Shown one piece after another: positions 14,937 through 18,451 of a stretch of DNA of 18,451 bases. A program made the position numbers and the translations under genes. A model generated the notes under the pieces. That model was not told the origin of the DNA, did not search any database, and was given only the letters and a program-made list of their open reading frames with translations. Within the stretch, counting starts at the first letter, position 1; the number at the start of each line of letters is the position of its first letter. Source of the DNA: DATESZ01 sp035283845 (lineage in GTDB: Bacteria > Desulfobacterota > Syntrophia > Syntrophales > JACQWR01); NCBI GenBank assembly GCA_035283845.1, contig DATESZ010000178.1:1-18451 (forward strand). Direction: 5' to 3'.

Positions 14937-14954
14937 AACATTTCCTCCTTCTAT

Positions 14955-14999
14955 TTAATCGTAAGTTTTTTTCCTGAATCTTAAAAACTCTCCTCTCAT
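14955..14999 (-). other. Possible 14-codon upstream ORF in the pilin leader
   Basis: An ATG at 14999 opens a 14-codon frame (peptide MRGEFLRFRKKTYD) ending in TAA at 14955-14957, 18 nt before the pilin ATG and in the same frame. Only a weak AGG lies 6 nt upstream of it. The leader also carries a second AAGGAGG-like stretch near 15018-15024 with no good start behind it. It could be a regulatory leader peptide or chance. Confidence 0.2.
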
Positions 15000-15125
15000 G
15001 TTTTGCCTATGCAACCACCTCCTTTTTCCTTCTATATTTCTGACTTTTCATGTCTTTTTTCATGCATGATATCCGATATCGCTTTTGCAACCTAACTACT
15101 TTGGCAGAAAAAATTAACATTGAAT

Positions 15126-15142
15126 AAGCAACCACCATGCCA
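15126..15142 (-). promoter_or_regulatory. Sigma-54 (-24/-12) promoter for the pilin gene
   Basis: On the minus strand, TGGCATGGTGGTTGCTT matches the RpoN consensus TGGCACG-N4-TTGCW closely, with the required GG and GC dinucleotides exactly 10 bp apart. The transcript should start near 15116, giving a leader of about 180 nt. Pilin genes in many proteobacteria are driven by RpoN with the PilS/PilR two-component system. I did not identify a PilR-binding site. Confidence 0.75.
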
Positions 15143-15260
15143 AGTAAACCATTATTTTTTGCCAAAGTTGGCTCTGCATAGCTTAATTATTTCTGATATT
15201 AAGGTTTTATCAATTTTAATAGGGAAACGTTCCTGACCTGCCGACCTCAAAATGCCCGAG

Positions 15261-15293
15261 AAAAACGGTAAATCTCCCCTTTTTGCCGTTTTT
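15261..15293. terminator. A/T-flanked hairpin, possible weak bidirectional terminator
   Basis: AAAAACGG-T-AAA (15261-15272) can pair with TTT-G-CCGTTTTT (15282-15293) through a T-G wobble, with a 9-nt loop. T runs fall on the 3' side for either strand (seven T at 15289-15295 on plus, five on minus). The G/C core is only 3 bp, so it would be weak. No annotated gene on either strand ends just before it, so it may end an unrecognised small transcript or protect the divergent promoters from read-through. Confidence 0.35.
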
Positions 15294-15380
15294 TTCACAG
15301 GATATTCCCTCCCTAATTTGTTATATTGACGTCCGGCAAAAAATTGTATACACACAGAAGCAACTACTCAGGTAGATAGA

Positions 15381-15487
15381 CTGTAGGCTGAAGGCTGTTA
15401 GTCACTTCGTCGGCCAATGCAAACGCTCTGAGCTTCGTATGGTCGCGCATGATTTCATCTTACAGGCTAACTGCCTACAGCCTAAAC
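15381..15487. repeat. Imperfect 21-bp inverted repeat upstream of queD
   Basis: CTGTAGGCTGAAGGCTGTTAG (15381-15401; the 21-bp left arm) and the segment at 15467-15487 are inverted copies matching at 17 of 21 positions, with 65 bp between them. The right arm ends only 18 bp before the queD start. It may be a REP-like or degenerate miniature element, or a long-loop RNA structure in the queD leader. Confidence 0.55.
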
Positions 15488-15495
15488 GCCTGAAC

Positions 15496-15500
15496 GGAGG
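15496..15500 (+). promoter_or_regulatory. Ribosome binding site that fixes the queD start
   Basis: GGAGG at 15496-15500 lies 4 nt before the ATG at 15505. An in-frame ATG at 15439 would add 22 residues encoded by the inverted repeat, unlike the family, and has no comparable site. Confidence 0.8.
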
Positions 15501-15504
15501 CCTC

Positions 15505-15879
15505 ATGTATGAAGTGACCATAACCAGATCTTTTTCTGCAGCCCATGTGCTGAAGGATATAGGGGGCAAGTGCGAGGAGTTGCACGGTCACAACTTTGAC
15601 GTGGAAGTCTCCCTTGCGGCTGTTGATTTGAACAAGGAAGGATTGTTGATTGACTTTCGTATTTTGAAGGAGTGGACCGACGAAATACTCGACGGTCTCG
15701 ATCATAAACATCTGAACGACCTGCCATATTTTAAGGATAATAATCCATCGGCGGAAAACCTTGCCAGATTCATTTATGACCGGATCAGCGATAAAGTAAA
15801 ACTGAAAAATATTGTCGTGTCCCGTGTTACCGTATGGGAGTCGGAAAAGGCGAGGGCTTCATATCGTGGTAAATTGTAA
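15505..15879 (+). CDS. queD: 6-carboxy-5,6,7,8-tetrahydropterin synthase / PTPS family protein (QueD)
   Basis: This 124-aa cytoplasmic enzyme converts 7,8-dihydroneopterin triphosphate to 6-carboxytetrahydropterin in queuosine (7-deazaguanine) synthesis. Zinc ligands are H14 in FSAAH, and H27 and H29 in the LHGHNF motif. C23 is the catalytic cysteine, and the D66-H67 pair lies in LDHKHL. E113 (VWESEKA) is the usual substrate-binding glutamate. The active-site stretch reads CEELHGH. E24 next to C23 also satisfies the ExxHGH pattern of PTPS paralogues that can replace FolB in folate synthesis, so a dual or folate role is possible. The start at 15505 is chosen by its GGAGG site and family length. 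The stop abuts the folE2 ATG directly (TAAATG), so the two are surely co-expressed. FolE2 supplies its substrate. Confidence 0.93.
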   Translation: MYEVTITRSFSAAHVLKDIGGKCEELHGHNFDVEVSLAAVDLNKEGLLIDFRILKEWTDEILDGLDHKHLNDLPYFKDNNPSAENLARFIYDRISDKVKLKNIVVSRVTVWESEKARASYRGKL

Positions 15880-16653
15880 ATGATCGATATTCAGAACCAG
15901 AAAGATGATAGAAACTTAGACATAAAAAAGGTCGGGGTAAAAGGGATCAAGTACCCCATTAGCGTCCTTGACCGCGCCAGCGGCGCCCAGCATGTAAACG
16001 CAACTATAGGCATGTATGTTAACCTGCCCCGTCGCTTCAAGGGAACTCACATGAGCCGCTTCGTGGAAATCCTGAACGAATACCGGGGAGAGATAAACAT
16101 CAAAAACCTGCAACTGATCCTGGAAAAGGTAAGGGAAAAACTCCGCGCCGAATCGGCCCAAATGGAAATCGAGTTCCCCTACTTCATCGAAAAAACGGCC
16201 CCCGTTTCCAAGGCAAAAAGCCTGATGGAATATAGCTGCCGGTTCTGGGGCAAAAACCGGGCGGGTAAAACGGACATCCTTGTCGGCGTTGTCGTGCCCG
16301 TCACTACCGTCTGTCCATGTTCCAAAGAGATCTGCAACGCCGGCGCCCACAGCCAGAGAAGCATGGTGGATGTCAAGGTAAGATTCAGAAAGTTTTTCTG
16401 GATAGAAGACCTTATCAGCACGGTAGAAAATTCCGCCAGCGGTGAGGTGTATTCCCTTTTAAAGCGGGTGGACGAAAAATACGTGACGGAAAGGGGATAT
16501 GAAAACCCGATGTTTGTCGAGGATGTGGTGAGAAACGTTGCCGAAAGCTTGAACATTATTAATAATTTCACCTGGTACAGCGTGGAGGCGGAAAACTACG
16601 AAAGCATCCACAACCATAGCGCTTATGCCTACTTGGAAAAAGAGCCGGTTTGA
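15880..16653 (+). CDS. folE2: GTP cyclohydrolase FolE2 (type IB)
   Basis: This 257-aa enzyme hydrolyses GTP to 7,8-dihydroneopterin triphosphate, the first step shared by folate and queuosine synthesis. Family landmarks are GTHMSRF (55-61), the long [20 protein letters not shown] stretch (about 139-158, with the metal/catalytic cysteines C145, C147 and C152), and SQRS (158-161). FolE2 is unrelated in sequence detail to FolE and tolerates metals other than zinc, so it often supports growth under zinc limitation. The length is normal for the family. The start codon immediately follows the queD stop with no gap, and the 3' end overlaps the nadE start in a TGATG junction. I saw no Zur-like site upstream of the operon. 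Here it is probably the dedicated supplier for QueD and possibly for folate. Confidence 0.96.
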   Translation: MIDIQNQKDDRNLDIKKVGVKGIKYPISVLDRASGAQHVNATIGMYVNLPRRFKGTHMSRFVEILNEYRGEINIKNLQLILEKVREKLRAESAQMEIEFPYFIEKTAPVSKAKSLMEYSCRFWGKNRAGKTDILVGVVVPVTTVCPCSKEICNAGAHSQRSMVDVKVRFRKFFWIEDLISTVENSASGEVYSLLKRVDEKYVTERGYENPMFVEDVVRNVAESLNIINNFTWYSVEAENYESIHNHSAYAYLEKEPV

Positions 16654-18451
16654 TGAAACAAATCAAAAATGAAGAATTTTTCAATATTTACCGTCATGGA
16701 TTCATAAGAGTAGCCCTTTGCGTGCCCGAGATCAAGGTTGCCGATACTTTCTTCAATGCTGAAAGCATCTTATGCCTGGCCCAGGAAGCTGCCATTAGAA
16801 AGTCAATTTTTGCCCTTTTCCCTGAACTCAGTCTTTCGGCTTATTCAAACGAAGACCTTTTTCATCAGGACGCCCTGCTGCGGAGCGTTCTCAAGGCTAT
16901 CTCCTGGGTTATCGAAACCACTAAAAACATTAATCTTATATTTGTCATAGGCGCACCTCTACAGGTGGATTTTCGCTTATTCAACTGCGGTGTCGTCCTT
17001 TACAGGGGACGCATCCTCGGTGTCGCAGTCAAATCGTATCTTCCCAACTACCGTGAATTTTATGAAGGCCGTCAATTCAGCCCAGCCGAGGAAGCGCTCT
17101 CGAAGGAAATCACCCTCTGCGGGCAGGAACATGTTCCCTTCGGCGCCGATATCATTTTTGAAGTGAAAAACCATCCTTACTTCAGATTTTTTATCGAGAT
17201 GTGCGAGGATGTCTGGGTGCCCATACCTCCTTCAAGTTACGCTGCCCTGGCGGGGGCAACAGTAATAGGCAATCTCTCCGCCTCCAATATCACCATCGGT
17301 AAATCGGACTACCGCCGCAACCTGGCGGGCACCCAATCGGCGCGCTGCCTTGCCGCCTATCTCTATACCGCCGCCGGGCCGGGGGAATCCACCACCGATC
17401 TGGCCTGGGACGGCCATGCCATGATCTACGAGAACGGCAATCTTCTGGGAGAGTCGGAACGTTTTCTGCAGCGGCCCCAGGTAGTCTGCGCTGATTTAGA
17501 TCTGGAAAGCCTGGCCCAGGACAGGATGCGCATGACCACCTTCGGCCGGAACGCGTTTAACCATAAAGAAAAACTGGCCGCCTTCCGGCATGTGTCTTTT
17601 ACTGTTGATTTTCCCGGGGGAGAAATCCTGCTTGAGCGTGAATACCCCCGTTTCCCCTACATACCTGCCGATCCCGCCCTGCGTGATCAGCGCTGCTACG
17701 AAGCATACAATATACAGGTGCAGGGACTGTCCAAGCGGTTACAATCGTCGGGGATCAATAATTTGATCATCGGCGTATCGGGAGGCTTGGATTCCACCCA
17801 GGCGCTCATCGTCGCGGCGCGCACGATGGACCTTCTCAATCTCCCCCGTTCCAACATCAAGGCCTACACCATGCCCGGTTTTGCCACGACGGATAAGACT
17901 TATAAGAACGCCGTGAAGTTGATGGAGTCATTGGGCGTAGAGGCAAACGAGATAGACATTAAACCCGGTTCCTTGCAAATGCTGAAAGATATCGGCCACC
18001 CCTTTGCACGGGGAGAAAAACTCTACGATATTACCTTTGAAAACGTCCAGGCTGGTGAGCGCACCTCCCACCTCTTTCGCCTGGCCAATATGAGAGACGC
18101 CATCGTTGTCGGCACGGGAGACTTAAGCGAACTGGCGCTGGGATGGTGCACCTACGGCGTAGGGGATCATATGTCTCACTACAATGTAAATGTCAGTGTG
18201 CCCAAGACGCTTATTCAACATCTGATACGCTGGGTCGCAAGAACAGTCGTCTTTTCCCGGGAAACATCGGAAATATTGTTCGATATCCTGGAAACGGAAA
18301 TAACTCCCGAACTTGTCCCCGGCAAAAGAAAAGATATTCCGACTCAAAAAACGGAAGCCCTTGTAGGTCCTTACGAACTGCATGATTTTACTACCTTCTA
18401 TATCACCCGTTTCGGTTTCCTTCCGACCAAGATCGCCTTCATGGCCTACTG
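16653..18451 (+). CDS. nadE: Glutamine-dependent NAD(+) synthetase, partial (3' end beyond window)
   Basis: The frame opens with ATG at 16653 (TGATG junction with folE2) and stays open to the window end, giving 599 residues. About 80 more are expected from the roughly 680-aa length of the Mycobacterium-type enzyme. The N-terminal nitrilase-like glutaminase domain has the triad E58 (FPELSLS), K127 ([13 protein letters not shown]) and C184 (EMCEDVWVP). The C-terminal ATP-pyrophosphatase domain has the P-loop SGGLDST (376-382), and later [12 protein letters not shown] and [11 protein letters not shown]. It converts deamido-NAD to NAD using ammonia channelled from glutamine in the cytoplasm. All key residues are present and no frameshift is seen. 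Its ribosome site is weak, suggesting coupling to folE2 translation. Confidence 0.95.
   Translation, partial: MKQIKNEEFFNIYRHGFIRVALCVPEIKVADTFFNAESILCLAQEAAIRKSIFALFPELSLSAYSNEDLFHQDALLRSVLKAISWVIETTKNINLIFVIGAPLQVDFRLFNCGVVLYRGRILGVAVKSYLPNYREFYEGRQFSPAEEALSKEITLCGQEHVPFGADIIFEVKNHPYFRFFIEMCEDVWVPIPPSSYAALAGATVIGNLSASNITIGKSDYRRNLAGTQSARCLAAYLYTAAGPGESTTDLAWDGHAMIYENGNLLGESERFLQRPQVVCADLDLESLAQDRMRMTTFGRNAFNHKEKLAAFRHVSFTVDFPGGEILLEREYPRFPYIPADPALRDQRCYEAYNIQVQGLSKRLQSSGINNLIIGVSGGLDSTQALIVAARTMDLLNLPRSNIKAYTMPGFATTDKTYKNAVKLMESLGVEANEIDIKPGSLQMLKDIGHPFARGEKLYDITFENVQAGERTSHLFRLANMRDAIVVGTGDLSELALGWCTYGVGDHMSHYNVNVSVPKTLIQHLIRWVARTVVFSRETSEILFDILETEITPELVPGKRKDIPTQKTEALVGPYELHDFTTFYITRFGFLPTKIAFMAY

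Larger units (their letters stand above)
14937..15504. other. Long intergenic region between pilin and queD
   Basis: This 568-bp stretch is the only one over 300 bp with no gene I can support. It contains the pilin ribosome site and leader, the sigma-54 promoter, an A/T-flanked hairpin (15261-15293), a weak sigma-70-like match (TTGACG 15326-15331 and TATACA 15347-15352, only 15 bp apart) pointing to queD, and an imperfect inverted repeat (15381-15401 and 15467-15487). GGTGGTTGC, part of the sigma-54 site, occurs a second time at 15011-15019 on the minus strand without the -24 element. Confidence 0.6.

Noticed and set aside
15152..15355. 67-codon minus-strand frame in the pilin-queD spacer
   Set aside because: It starts with GTG without a ribosome site, overlaps the orphan hairpin, ends just upstream of the pilin sigma-54 promoter, and has no recognisable domain.
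15356..15504. preQ1 or tetrahydrofolate riboswitch upstream of queD
   Set aside because: I looked for the preQ1-I core and its A-rich tail with the downstream pairing, and for tetrahydrofolate riboswitch motifs, and saw neither.
15439..15504. N-terminal extension of QueD from an upstream ATG
   Set aside because: The extra 22 residues come from the inverted repeat and lack a ribosome site; the ATG at 15505 has GGAGG and gives the usual family N-terminus.

Overview
The window looks like a chromosomal segment of a mesophilic Gram-negative bacterium. It is most likely a deltaproteobacterium in the broad sense (Desulfobacterota or Syntrophales type). This is inferred from gene style only: a Geobacter-like type IVa pilin behind a sigma-54 promoter, several large polytopic glycosyltransferase-like proteins (two TMTC-like TPR proteins and one YfhO-like protein), a GT9 enzyme, and a queD-folE2-nadE run. 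There is no rRNA, tRNA, transposase, integrase or CRISPR array.

Layout. (1) 39-4681, minus strand: a tight five-gene operon read from 4681 downwards. It encodes a transketolase split into N- and C-terminal subunits, a polyprenyl-phosphate-type GT2 glycosyltransferase, a zinc-ribbon SAM methyltransferase, and an extended SDR epimerase/dehydratase. The genes overlap by 1-4 bp or have short gaps, and most have good ribosome binding sites. This resembles a sugar-building and lipid-carrier-loading module. (2) 4852-14401: four large membrane proteins in alternating orientation. They are a 645-aa GT-C-like protein (+), a TMTC-like protein with eight TPRs (-), a YfhO-like protein (+) overlapping a GT9 glycosyltransferase (+), and a second TMTC-like protein with three TPRs (-). 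(3) 14565-14936, minus: a type IV pilin with a consensus prepilin cleavage site, a downstream intrinsic terminator, and an upstream sigma-54 -24/-12 promoter about 190 bp from the start codon. (4) 14937-15504: the only long gene-free stretch. It holds the pilin leader and promoter, an A/T-flanked hairpin, and an imperfect 21-bp inverted repeat. (5) 15505-18451, plus: queD, folE2 and a truncated glutamine-dependent nadE, joined by 0-1 bp junctions.

How the genes may work together. The GT2 protein probably makes a polyprenyl-phosphate sugar. GT-C proteins such as TMTC/YfhO relatives normally take sugars from such carriers on the outer face of the inner membrane. The nearby pilin makes a surface-protein O-glycosylation locus, with an unusual sugar produced with the split transketolase, SDR and methyltransferase, an attractive but unproven reading. 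The queD-folE2-nadE group is a separate housekeeping unit for pterin/7-deazaguanine and NAD synthesis.
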